A stretch of 64,000 nucleotides of DNA from Micromonospora_J zhanjiangensis. GTDB lineage: Bacteria; Actinomycetota; Actinomycetes; Mycobacteriales; Micromonosporaceae. Positions 16,642-24,111 of this stretch are shown in pieces; within the stretch, counting starts at the first letter, position 1, and every line of letters begins with the position of its first letter. The DNA is taken from NCBI RefSeq assembly GCF_042650605.1, contig NZ_JBHSBN010000003.1, forward strand, positions 1 to 64,000. Direction: 5' to 3'. The position numbers and the translations under genes are program-made. The notes beneath the pieces are model-generated. The model had not been told where the DNA came from, searched no databases, and was given only the letters and a program-made list of their open reading frames with translations.

Positions 16642-16723
16642 CCGCCGGCTCCACCCGACCGACGGCTCCACCCGACCGACGGCTCCGCCCGACCCCCGGC
16701 TCCGCCTGACCGACGGCTCCGTC
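16639..16723. repeat. 17-bp tandem repeat, five copies, beginning at the stop codon
   Basis: Five head-to-tail units near (T/C)GACCGACGGCTCCACC at 16639, 16656, 16673, 16690 and 16707, differing by one to four bases. The first unit starts with the TGA of the preceding gene. The array ends about 190 bp before otsA. Confidence 0.8.
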
Positions 16724-16914
16724 CACCTCGGACGGTGACCGCGCGTCACCGGCGTGCCCGACGGGCGTTCCGGACGTCACTCCCGACGATGATCGGTGGG
16801 TAACACTCGTGTAACTTGGCGTCAGTAGGAATAGTGCGGTACGTCCATCCCTCGACCATCTGCGGCCTTTCCCCCGCGCGATGGCCCCACACACAACCGC
16901 ATGAGGTGCCCGCG

Positions 16915-18330
16915 ATGCGCCCGAGCTCCCTGGTAGTGGTTGCGAACCGCCTGCCCGTCGACGACAGCGTGGCGCCGGACGGCGCCTGCGAATGGCGCCG
17001 CAGCCCCGGCGGCCTGGTCAGCGCCCTGCACCCGCTGCTGCGGCACAAGCCCGCGGCCTGGGTGGGCTGGGCCGGCGGCATCGGTGACGCGCCCGCCCTC
17101 GCCGACATCGACGGCGTCCGGATGCGCGCGGTGGCCCTGTCCGCCGAGGACGTCCGGGACCACTACGAGGGTTTCGCCAACGCCACCCTGTGGCCGCTGT
17201 TCCACGACTCCGTCGAACAGCCCTCCTACCACCGGCGCTGGTGGGAGGGGTACCAGCGGGTCAACCGCCGGTTCGCCGAGGCGGCCGCGGAGGTCGCCGA
17301 ACCCGGCGCGGTGGTCTGGGTGCAGGACTACCACCTGCAGCTCGTCCCGGGCATGCTCCGCGAGCTGCGGCCCGACGTCCGGATCGGCTTCTTCCTGCAC
17401 GTACCGTTCCCGCCGCCCGAGCTGTTCATGCAGTTGCCGCGGCGGGCCGAGCTGCTCACCGGCATGCTCGGCGCCGACCTGATCGGCTTCCAGCGGGCCC
17501 AGGCCGCGCACAACTTCGCCCAGCTCGCCGCCAAGCTGCTCGACCTGCCCGCCACCGACCAGCGGATCGTCGTGGGTGACCGGGTGGTCCGGGTGGGCGC
17601 CTTCCCGGTCTCCATCGACATGGCCGAGATGGAGGCGCTGGCCCGCCGACCCGACGTCGTGGAGCGGGCCCGGCGGTGGCGCGGCGACCTCGGCGACCCG
17701 CAGCGGGTCATCCTCAGCGTCGACCGGATGGACTACACCAAGGGCATCGAGCAGCGCCTCAAGGCGTACAGCGAGCTGCTCGCCAGCGGCCAGGTCAAGG
17801 TGCGCGACACGGTGATGGTCCAGGTCGCGGTGCGCAGCCGGGAACGCGTCGGCCAGTACCAGATCCTCCGCGAACGGGTGGAGCGCGAGGTGGGCCGGAT
17901 CAACGGCGAGTTCGGCCGGGTCGGCGAGCCCGCCATCCACTACCTCAACCACCCGTTCGACCGGGCCGAACTGGCCGCCCTCTACCGGGTCGCCGACATC
18001 ATGGCCGTCACCCCGCTGCGGGACGGGATGAACCTGGTCGCCAAGGAGTACGTCGCGGCCCGGGTCGACGGCGACGGCGTGCTCGTGCTCAGCGAGTTCG
18101 CCGGCACCGCCGCCGAGTTCACCCGGGCTTTCCTGGTCAACCCGCACGACCTGGAGGGCCTCAAGCAGACCCTGACGCAGGCCCTACGGGCCACGCCGGC
18201 CGACGCGACCGACCGGATGCGCGCCATGCGCGACCACCTGCGCACCCACGACATCCGACACTGGGCACACCTGTACCTCACCGCGCTGGACGACACCGGT
18301 TCGCTGGCCGCCCGGCTCACCACCGGCTGA
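16915..18330 (+). CDS. otsA: Alpha,alpha-trehalose-phosphate synthase (GT20)
   Basis: 471 residues. It transfers glucose from a nucleotide sugar to glucose 6-phosphate to give trehalose 6-phosphate. Motifs: N-terminal LVVVANRLPV, RRSPGGLVSAL, VWVQDYHLQLVPGML, FFLHVPFPPPELF, SVDRMDYTKGIEQR, and VTPLRDGMNLVAKEYVA with VLSEFAGTAAE near the C-terminus. All are canonical GT20 residues. The ATG at 16915 has GAGGTG six nt upstream. No otsB follows; the phosphatase must be elsewhere. The gene supports trehalose accumulation for stress or spore dormancy. Upstream 16724-16914 holds the promoter. Confidence 0.96.
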   Translation: MRPSSLVVVANRLPVDDSVAPDGACEWRRSPGGLVSALHPLLRHKPAAWVGWAGGIGDAPALADIDGVRMRAVALSAEDVRDHYEGFANATLWPLFHDSVEQPSYHRRWWEGYQRVNRRFAEAAAEVAEPGAVVWVQDYHLQLVPGMLRELRPDVRIGFFLHVPFPPPELFMQLPRRAELLTGMLGADLIGFQRAQAAHNFAQLAAKLLDLPATDQRIVVGDRVVRVGAFPVSIDMAEMEALARRPDVVERARRWRGDLGDPQRVILSVDRMDYTKGIEQRLKAYSELLASGQVKVRDTVMVQVAVRSRERVGQYQILRERVEREVGRINGEFGRVGEPAIHYLNHPFDRAELAALYRVADIMAVTPLRDGMNLVAKEYVAARVDGDGVLVLSEFAGTAAEFTRAFLVNPHDLEGLKQTLTQALRATPADATDRMRAMRDHLRTHDIRHWAHLYLTALDDTGSLAARLTTG

Positions 18331-18350
18331 CCGGCCGGCGCCGGTCAGCC
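18325..18350. terminator. Bidirectional hairpin overlapping two stop codons
   Basis: GGCTGACCGG (18325-18334) pairs perfectly with CCGGTCAGCC (18341-18350), 6-nt loop. It includes the otsA TGA (18328-18330) and the stop of the convergent hydrolase (18345-18347), so one compact hairpin serves both genes. Confidence 0.75.
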
Positions 18351-19157
18351 GGGCTGTTCCTTGTCGAGCCAGTCGAGGAGGGCGTCCAGCGGTTCCTGCC
18401 AGCGGACGTCCAGCATCAGGTCGTGCCCCATCCCGGGGAACAGCAGCGGCGCCGCGCGGTAGCGCCCGGCCGCCCGGTTCAGCTGCGCGGGCGGGACCAC
18501 CCGGTCGTCCGGGCTGCCGATCACCAGCACCGGCGGGGCGCCCACGGCCGGTTCCAGGCTGCGGTTGCGCAGCAACTGCCACTGCGCCCGCCGGCCGACC
18601 GGATCCAGCCGACCGAGATAGCCGCGGGCGACCGCGTCCGGCACCTGCGGGCTGAACAACTGCCGGCGGTTGAGCCCCAGCCGACCGCCGAACAGCGCCG
18701 GCACCGTACCGACGGGGTTGGTGCGCAGCGCCGTCAGCAGCGGGCCCCAGCCGCCGAACACCGGCGCCAGCAGCACCGCGGCCCGCGCCGGGTAGCGGGC
18801 CAGCGCCGCCGCCACCACCAGCCCGCCGGCGCCGTGCCCGACCAGCACCGCCTGCCGGGGCAGCTCGGCCGCCACCTGGACCACGTCGTGCACGTACGCC
18901 CGCAGCGTCGCCTCCGGCGCCGGCCCGCTCCGGCCGTGCCCACGCAGACTCACCGCGTACGCCGGAAAGCCCCGCGACGCGGCGTGTTCCAGCCAGTGTT
19001 CGGCGTACACCCAGGCGCCGTGCCGGTACCCGGGCACGAACAGCACCGGCGGCTTACCCTCGTCGAACTCCGGAGCCGCGGCGAGCACCTCCCGCCGCAC
19101 CGGCCGGACCGGGTGCGCCCACTCCCGCCCCCGGACGATCACAGTCCGCTCGCTCAT
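18345..19157 (-). CDS. Alpha/beta-hydrolase fold protein lacking the nucleophile Ser
   Basis: 270 residues with the alpha/beta-hydrolase layout: oxyanion-region VLFVPGYRHGAWVYAEHW, SLRGHGRSG, nucleophile elbow VLVGHGAGGLV, acid-region VLVIGSPDDRVVPP and late His in FPGMGHDLML. The elbow should read G-X-S-X-G, but residue 109 is Gly (GHGAG), so the usual Ser, Asp or Cys nucleophile is absent. The acid and His remain. It is probably non-hydrolytic or uses another chemistry. It lies 46 nt downstream of the monooxygenase, in the same orientation, and is likely co-transcribed with it. Confidence 0.85.
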   Translation of the reverse strand: MSERTVIVRGREWAHPVRPVRREVLAAAPEFDEGKPPVLFVPGYRHGAWVYAEHWLEHAASRGFPAYAVSLRGHGRSGPAPEATLRAYVHDVVQVAAELPRQAVLVGHGAGGLVVAAALARYPARAAVLLAPVFGGWGPLLTALRTNPVGTVPALFGGRLGLNRRQLFSPQVPDAVARGYLGRLDPVGRRAQWQLLRNRSLEPAVGAPPVLVIGSPDDRVVPPAQLNRAAGRYRAAPLLFPGMGHDLMLDVRWQEPLDALLDWLDKEQPG

Positions 19158-19220
19158 GCCGGCACTCCCGCCCTGAGCCCGATGATTCGCTCGCTCCGCT
19201 CGCTCATGCCGGCACTCCCG
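19145..19220. repeat. 26-bp direct repeat flanking a spacer at gene junction
   Basis: TCCGCTCGCTCATGCCGGCA plus CTCCCG occurs at 19145-19170 and 19195-19220 (period 50). On the minus strand the copies carry the monooxygenase end plus an ATGAGCGAGCGG start, duplicated at the hydrolase start. Between them the minus strand reads a 17-residue ORF, MSERSERIIGLRAGVPA. The GAGCGAGCGGAGCGAGCGAA core resembles a short element I recall as dispersed in Micromonospora genomes. Confidence 0.7.
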
Positions 19221-20613
19221 TCGGCTGCAGTTCGTCGAGCGCCCGTTGCAGCGCCCGCATGTAGTCGTAGTGGCCGACCTCGAACCAGTGCCGGGTGCTG
19301 TCCTTCACCTTCGCCTCGTGCCAGCGGCGGTCCGCCTCGGCCTCGATCCGGCGGCCGAAGGCCCGGGCCCGGTCCGGGGCAGTCTCCCGCAACCGCAGCC
19401 AGCGGGCCACCGCCACGCTCTGCCAGTGCGCCAACGGGAAGATGCCGGAGTCCGGCTGCACCAGCCCGATCACCGCCAACGTCGGGTGCCGGCGGGGGAA
19501 CGCGTTCAGGTACAGCGTCGGCTTACCGGCGGCGTCCGCCCCGAGCACCCCCGGGTCCAGGAACTCGAACCGGGGCAGGTAGCCGGTGGCGAGCACGACC
19601 AGATCGGGCTCGATCACCTGACCGTCGGTCAGCCGGACACCGTGCGGGTCGAACCGGGCGACCTCCGGCACCGGCGTGATCCCGCCGTGACCGACGTGGT
19701 AGACGAGCTGGCTGTTGGCGATCGGGTGCGTCTCGTAGACCTTGTGGTCGGGCCGGGGCAGACCGAACCGGGTCACGTCACCGACGGTGAGCAGGAGGAG
19801 CCGGTGGAACAGCCACTGCCGCAGCCACAGCGGCAGCCGCCAGGCCAGCACCTGGTCGTTGACCTGGTCGGCCGGGCGGCCCAGGACGTACTTCGGGGCG
19901 TACCAGTAGCCCCGCCGGGTGGAGTGCCAGCAACGGGCGGCCTGCTGGGCGGCCTCCACGGCGATGTCGCAACCGGTGTTGCCGGCGCCGACCACCAGCA
20001 CCCGCTTCCCGCGCAACTGGGCCGGATCCTTGTACGCCGAGGAGTGGATCACCTTTCCCCGGAAGTCGGCCAGCCCTTCGTAGTCGGGCATCTTGGGTGA
20101 CCAGTTGTGTCCGTTGGCCACCACCACGGCGGCGTACCGGGAGGTGCGTTCACCGCCGTAGCCGCCGGTGCTGCGGGTGGTCACGTCCCACCGCTCGCCG
20201 TCGGCCGGCTCGACCCGGACCACCTCGGTGCCGAACCAGACGTGCGGCCGGAGGTCGAAGTGGTCGGCATACCGCTCGAAATAGGACAGCAGCTGGCTGT
20301 GGTGCGGATAGTCCGGCCACGAGTCGGGCATCGGGAAGTCGGGGAACTGGGTGAACGGCCGGGACGAGATCAGGTGGGTGCTGGCGTAGACCGGGCTCCG
20401 GTCGTGCCGCCAGTTCCACGCCCCGCCGATCCCGGTCTCCCGCTCGTAGCAGTCGACGCCGAAGCCGTGTTCCTTCAGATTCTTGACGGCGGTCAGGCCG
20501 CTGGCACCGGCGCCGATGACGCAGACCGTCTCTCCCCGGTCGTAGATCTGGCGGCCCGGCGCGGCGGACCCGCCGCCCGGGTCGTGGCTGTCGTGGTCGC
20601 TGGGAGTCGACAA
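19204..20613 (-). CDS. Flavin-containing monooxygenase (FMO/BVMO-like)
   Basis: 469 residues. FAD-binding motif VIGAGASG at residues 32-39, FMO fingerprint FRGKVIHSSAYKD near 180, NADPH-binding VVGAGNTGCD near 203, and the C-terminal VVLATGYLPRFEFL. Such enzymes use NADPH and O2 to oxygenate N, S or ketone groups; the order of motifs is closer to FMO and N-hydroxylating types than to long Baeyer-Villiger enzymes, but the substrate is unknown. The N-terminal 20 residues are hydrophilic and variable. The downstream hydrolase is likely in the same transcript. Confidence 0.92.
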   Translation of the reverse strand: MSTPSDHDSHDPGGGSAAPGRQIYDRGETVCVIGAGASGLTAVKNLKEHGFGVDCYERETGIGGAWNWRHDRSPVYASTHLISSRPFTQFPDFPMPDSWPDYPHHSQLLSYFERYADHFDLRPHVWFGTEVVRVEPADGERWDVTTRSTGGYGGERTSRYAAVVVANGHNWSPKMPDYEGLADFRGKVIHSSAYKDPAQLRGKRVLVVGAGNTGCDIAVEAAQQAARCWHSTRRGYWYAPKYVLGRPADQVNDQVLAWRLPLWLRQWLFHRLLLLTVGDVTRFGLPRPDHKVYETHPIANSQLVYHVGHGGITPVPEVARFDPHGVRLTDGQVIEPDLVVLATGYLPRFEFLDPGVLGADAAGKPTLYLNAFPRRHPTLAVIGLVQPDSGIFPLAHWQSVAVARWLRLRETAPDRARAFGRRIEAEADRRWHEAKVKDSTRHWFEVGHYDYMRALQRALDELQPTGVPA

Positions 20614-20923
20614 CGAAAAGTCTCCTTATTGTCCGGCACGCCGACCGGCGCGTCCGGCAGGAATGCCGAGTTGCCGCCGAATCCTCTCGACTCCGCACAC
20701 CACTTGTCCAGTCGCCGCCGAGAAACCACGGCCCGACTACCAGCGATCCGATCGGTACAGGTGGCGACGGTCGGGCCTAGTTCGGTCCTTCTCGGTGCAC
20801 GCAAGTGCAGGACAGCCTCGGAGACGAAGCGCCCTGAACTCTCGGTCCGTGGTCGCGCGCGTGCCGCCTGAGCCGGAACTTGGCAGACAGAAACGCCGTA
20901 GCAGCGCCGCCGCCGGGCCGCAG
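20614..20923. other. 310-nt stretch without a supported gene
   Basis: Frames on both strands are short and lack ribosome sites. Composition becomes less GC-rich here. It contains the promoter of the monooxygenase gene (minus strand, near 20614-20660) and otherwise nothing recognised. It marks the left edge of the accessory segment. Confidence 0.5.
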
Positions 20924-21139
20924 TCAGCTTGGCGGCCGGGTCAACCCTGTGAGCGTGCCTCTGACAGCGCCGTTCAGGAATGCCGCAAACCCGACCGGAG
21001 CGAAGATCAGGATGGGGCCGTCTGGGTCTTTGGAGTCTCGTACGCCGATCTTCCTGCCGCCGTGGGCGACTTCCACACACGCGCCGTTGTTCTGAGAACG
21101 CGTACTCCTCCGCCAGAGGGCGTCTACGAATTCGGTCAT
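20924..21139 (-). CDS. DUF397 domain protein
   Basis: 71 residues. The DUF397 pattern is clear: ALWRRSTRSQNNGACVEVA, then IGVRDSKDPDGPIL and a final hydrophobic segment FAPVGFAAFL. DUF397 proteins are small partners of WhiJ-type XRE regulators in actinomycetes, thought to modulate or be modulated by them in development or antibiotic control. Its ATG overlaps the TGA of the regulator by 4 nt, so the two are translationally coupled. Confidence 0.92.
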   Translation of the reverse strand: MTEFVDALWRRSTRSQNNGACVEVAHGGRKIGVRDSKDPDGPILIFAPVGFAAFLNGAVRGTLTGLTRPPS

Positions 21140-21993
21140 TTCAGCTCCCTTGCCGCCCTGCGGATCAACCCGATCGAGTCCTCGGGGCTGAGCGCCATCG
21201 CACGGAGGCGGTCAAAGGCAAGGATAGCGCCGGTGATGTCGTCCTGACGCTCGGGATAGAGGTCACCGGCCATCGTCTCGATGTAGACCACCGGCGGGTC
21301 CGCAGGTTCGGTGTAGCTGAGGACGATGAACGATCCAGGCGTTCCTGGATGCGCACCGACCGCGAACGGCAGGACTTGGATATCGATATGAGGCTGCGCC
21401 GCGATCTCGACGATCCGGTCGAGTTGATCTCGGAGGGTATCCGGTCCGCCGACCTGCCGGCGGATCACGGCTTCATCCATCACGATCCACAGGTTCGGGG
21501 CGTCTGCGCCGGCGAGAATGGCTTGGCGTTGTAGCCGTACCTCCACTCGGCGACTGATCTCCTGCTCAGGAAAGCGAGCCGCTCCGCCCTGAAACATGGC
21601 GCGGGCGTACGCCTCGGTCTGCAGGAGCCCCGGCATCGTACTGGCGTCGAAGCTCCAAACCTGGCTGGCCTCGGCCTCGAAGCCGATGTAGGTCGCGTAC
21701 TGCTCGGGGATGGATCCGACGTACTGGTGCCACCAGCCGCGCTGGGAGGCTTCCCTGGCGACCGCGATGAGGTAGGTGACCGTCTCGGCGTCCGCGCCGT
21801 AGGTGCTGAGCAGCACCTTCACGACCGGGAGGCGAACGCCGACGTGGGCGCGTTCGACACGGGACAGGTGCGACATGGAGATGCCCGCCGAGTTGGCGGA
21901 TTGTTCGATCGTCAGGCCGGCGGCTTCGCGCAGACGGATCAACTCGCGGGCCAGTCGGCGCCGCCGCAGGGTTGGACTCGTTGCCACGGGCAC
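21136..21993 (-). CDS. WhiJ-type XRE regulator with DUF5753
   Basis: 285 residues. HTH at about residues 10-70: RRLARELIRLREAAGLTIEQ, then SANSAGISMSHLSRVERAH. The DUF5753 ligand/partner domain covers the rest: MPGLLQTEAYARAM, RRVEVRLQRQAIL, LDRIVEIAAQPHIDIQVLPF and the terminal ALSPEDSIGLI. It is the first gene of a regulator-DUF397 pair. The palindrome AGACAACTTGTCT at 22040-22052 lies just upstream of its start. Probably a dedicated local regulator for the neighbouring accessory genes or a small orphan unit. Confidence 0.92.
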   Translation of the reverse strand: MPVATSPTLRRRRLARELIRLREAAGLTIEQSANSAGISMSHLSRVERAHVGVRLPVVKVLLSTYGADAETVTYLIAVAREASQRGWWHQYVGSIPEQYATYIGFEAEASQVWSFDASTMPGLLQTEAYARAMFQGGAARFPEQEISRRVEVRLQRQAILAGADAPNLWIVMDEAVIRRQVGGPDTLRDQLDRIVEIAAQPHIDIQVLPFAVGAHPGTPGSFIVLSYTEPADPPVVYIETMAGDLYPERQDDITGAILAFDRLRAMALSPEDSIGLIRRAARELK

Positions 21994-22039
21994 AGCATGA
22001 CACAGCGCGACGACAAAAACTTCTAGACTTTCTTTCTCT

Positions 22040-22052
22040 AGACAACTTGTCT
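22040..22052. promoter_or_regulatory. Palindrome in divergent promoter of WhiJ-type regulator
   Basis: AGACAA-C-TTGTCT, a 13-bp palindrome, within TCTAGACTTTCTTTCTCTAGACAACTTGTCT, which also repeats TCTAGAC. It lies about 50 nt upstream of the regulator start and about 220 nt upstream of the divergent small gene, a sensible operator position. Confidence 0.5.
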
Positions 22053-22272
22053 GGGATGAGATGCGGGAGTAAGACTGACGGTAAGCAAAACATCACCGTT
22101 AACCGACGACCGACAGGTCGGGCCTCGTGCGCGACGTATCGGTTGACTATCACCTCGGCCAAGAAACCCGGACATGGCGCCGGACCATCGGCCCGGGGAG
22201 CCGACGGGCCGGGGCGATCAATCTTGGCGGAGTGCCGCCCCGGCCCACCTCACCAGAGGGAAGGGCAGCTAC

Positions 22273-22596
22273 ATGAGCAGACCCCCCGATCCAGTTTCGT
22301 CTGTCTACCACGAACGCCCAGAAGCGGCCAACGGCGATCAACCGCCGCCGGGCCTCGCACGTCGGCTGTCGACTCGCGCCGTCTGCATAGCGGCGTACCT
22401 CGCTCACCGGGACAGCGCCTCCGGGATCTGTGTCTCGTGTGGAGAGCCGTCACCGTGTCGTACCCGCCGTCACGCAACGCGAGTGATCGAGGCACACGGA
22501 GACGACCCCGGCCAGTACGACGACGAAGCCCTCCACCAGCTGGCTGTACACAGCTCCCCGGCTTCACGTGACTGGGGCTCCGTGAAGGCCGGGTGA
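22273..22596 (+). CDS. Small hypothetical protein with CxxC-type zinc-ribbon segment
   Basis: 107 residues from ATG 22273. The centre reads GICVSCGEPSPCRTRRHATR, a Cys-X2-Cys plus third Cys arrangement that may bind zinc, followed by an acidic helix (RVIEAHGDDPGQYDD). The N-terminus is Pro-rich. Similar small proteins accompany WhiJ/DUF397 units in actinomycetes, which fits its divergent position here. No enzyme motif. A strong hairpin terminator follows 6 nt after the stop, supporting an independent transcript. Confidence 0.6.
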   Translation: MSRPPDPVSSVYHERPEAANGDQPPPGLARRLSTRAVCIAAYLAHRDSASGICVSCGEPSPCRTRRHATRVIEAHGDDPGQYDDEALHQLAVHSSPASRDWGSVKAG

Positions 22597-22602
22597 CGGG
22601 CC

Positions 22603-22659
22603 GGGTGCACCGTGGCGCCGAACCGCTTCGGCAAAAGCATTGGGCGCCACGGTGCACCC
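22603..22659. terminator. 17-bp perfect hairpin
   Basis: GGGTGCACCGTGGCGCC (22603-22619) and its exact complement (22643-22659) flank a 23-nt loop. It begins 6 nt past the stop of the small cysteine gene, so termination is the simplest role. Because decayed sequence follows, a transposon end is an alternative. Confidence 0.65.
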
Positions 22660-23001
22660 TGCTCACCTTCACATGCTGGGAAATATGACGACGCATCACG
22701 GTGGCGACCGCCTTGATCGAGCGCAGACGAGCTGCAACAGCATGCGGTGTACAGCGCCGACGAGCTACACCTTCCTGCCGGGTGCTCGGCCGCCGTGCCG
22801 AAGGGATCGCCGCGATGAAGGCTTTCACCACCTCGATCCGGCCGCCCCGCTGGATCCCGAGCGTCACCCGCCCCGAGCTGATCAACACCGACAGGCGTTC
22901 GGCCCCGACCTCCTGGCGCGGACGAGTAACTGGCATATCTCTTTTCGTGGCAGGACCCTAGCGTTGAAGCGTCAAGTGTCAATGAATGAATCGGAAAGTG
23001 A
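22660..23001. other. Non-coding or decayed DNA upstream of sugar operon
   Basis: No convincing gene. The minus strand from 22936 reads a peptide starting MPVTRPRQEVGAERLSVLIS, which loosely resembles N-termini of IS4-like transposases, then loses similarity; this may be an insertion-sequence remnant, at low confidence. The last 100 nt must contain the promoter of the aminotransferase operon, but no clear -35/-10 pair is seen. Confidence 0.4.
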
Positions 23002-24111
23002 GTGGACGTGAGCGATGAGATCGCACCGTTCAAGGTTGAGTTCACGACGAGCGAGATAGAGAGCTTCGTCGTTCGCGCCAGGGCAGTACTGGAAACAGGG
23101 TGGCTGGTGCCCGGCCCCAACAACGCGGAGTTCGAGCGGCGGTTCGCGAAGTTCCTCGGTGTCCCGCAGACGGTTGCAGTCGCGTCTGGGACGGCGGCGC
23201 TGGAGGTGGTGCTGCGGGCGCTGAAGGTGAGTGGCCGAACGGTCCTGGTGCCGGCGAACACGAACTACGCGACGGCTGAGGCGACGATACGGGCGGGCTG
23301 CCGCCCGGTCCTCTACGACTCGGGCCTGTATCCGGACCTGCGCGCTATCCAGAGGGTATGGACGCCTGACGTCACGGCCCTCATGGTGGTGCACGTCGGC
23401 GGCTACCTGTCGCCCGAGCTTCCCGAGTTGCGCCGCTGGTGCGACCAGCGAGACGTGGCGTTGATCGAGGACGCCTCACACGCACACGGCTCGCTTCTGA
23501 ACGGCCAGGCTGCCGGCACCTTCGGCGCTGCCGCGGCGTTCTCCCTGTTCGCGACGAAGGTAGTGACCACTGCTGAGGGTGGTGTCATCGCCACGGCCGA
23601 TCCGGCGGTGGCGACGGCCTGTCGCAGGTACCGGGACCAAGGCAAGGCGGACGACGGCCTGCACCACGTGGTGTTCGGCAGCGCGTGGCGCATGTCGGAG
23701 TTGCACGCCGCGTTGGGCGCGGTTCAGCTGGATGGTCTGGGTGCCGGTCTCACCCGAGTCGGTCAGCTCGTCGGTCGGTACGTGCGCGGCATCGACCATC
23801 CCCGGGTACGGGTGCCGAACGAAGTTGGTGTGAGTTACAGCGGTCATAAGTTCATCGTCATCACCGATGGCAGGAAGGCGCGGGAGTCACTGCGCGCGCA
23901 TCTGCTCGCGGCGGGCATCCGCTCCGCGAAGGGTGTGTACGAGGTGCCGTTACACCGTCAGCCGGTGTTGGGCCTCGACGACGGGGATGGGTTCCCGCTG
24001 GCTGATGCCTTCGCCACGTCGCATCTCTGCCTGCCGATGTGGAAGGGACTGACGGCGGGCGACGCGGACCGGGTAATCGAGGCCGTCAACAGCTGGACCT
24101 ACGGTGGGTGA
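23002..24111 (+). CDS. DegT/DnrJ/EryC1/StrS-family PLP aminotransferase
   Basis: 369 residues. It would transfer an amino group to a keto-sugar or keto-cyclitol with PLP. Motifs: ETGWLVPGPNNAEFERRFAK, ASGTAALEVVLRAL, VALIEDASHAHGS with the PLP-contact Asp, and SLFATKVVTTAEGGVI carrying the probable Schiff-base Lys186. The C-terminal RSAKGVYEVPLHRQP and LPMWKGLTAGDADRVI match family ends. GTG 23002 follows GGAAAGTGA; GTG 23008 is an alternative. First gene of a tightly packed operon running to 29605; the next gene overlaps it by 8 nt. Substrate unknown; a nucleotide-linked keto-sugar is likely from the neighbours. Confidence 0.92.
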   Translation: MDVSDEIAPFKVEFTTSEIESFVVRARAVLETGWLVPGPNNAEFERRFAKFLGVPQTVAVASGTAALEVVLRALKVSGRTVLVPANTNYATAEATIRAGCRPVLYDSGLYPDLRAIQRVWTPDVTALMVVHVGGYLSPELPELRRWCDQRDVALIEDASHAHGSLLNGQAAGTFGAAAAFSLFATKVVTTAEGGVIATADPAVATACRRYRDQGKADDGLHHVVFGSAWRMSELHAALGAVQLDGLGAGLTRVGQLVGRYVRGIDHPRVRVPNEVGVSYSGHKFIVITDGRKARESLRAHLLAAGIRSAKGVYEVPLHRQPVLGLDDGDGFPLADAFATSHLCLPMWKGLTAGDADRVIEAVNSWTYGG

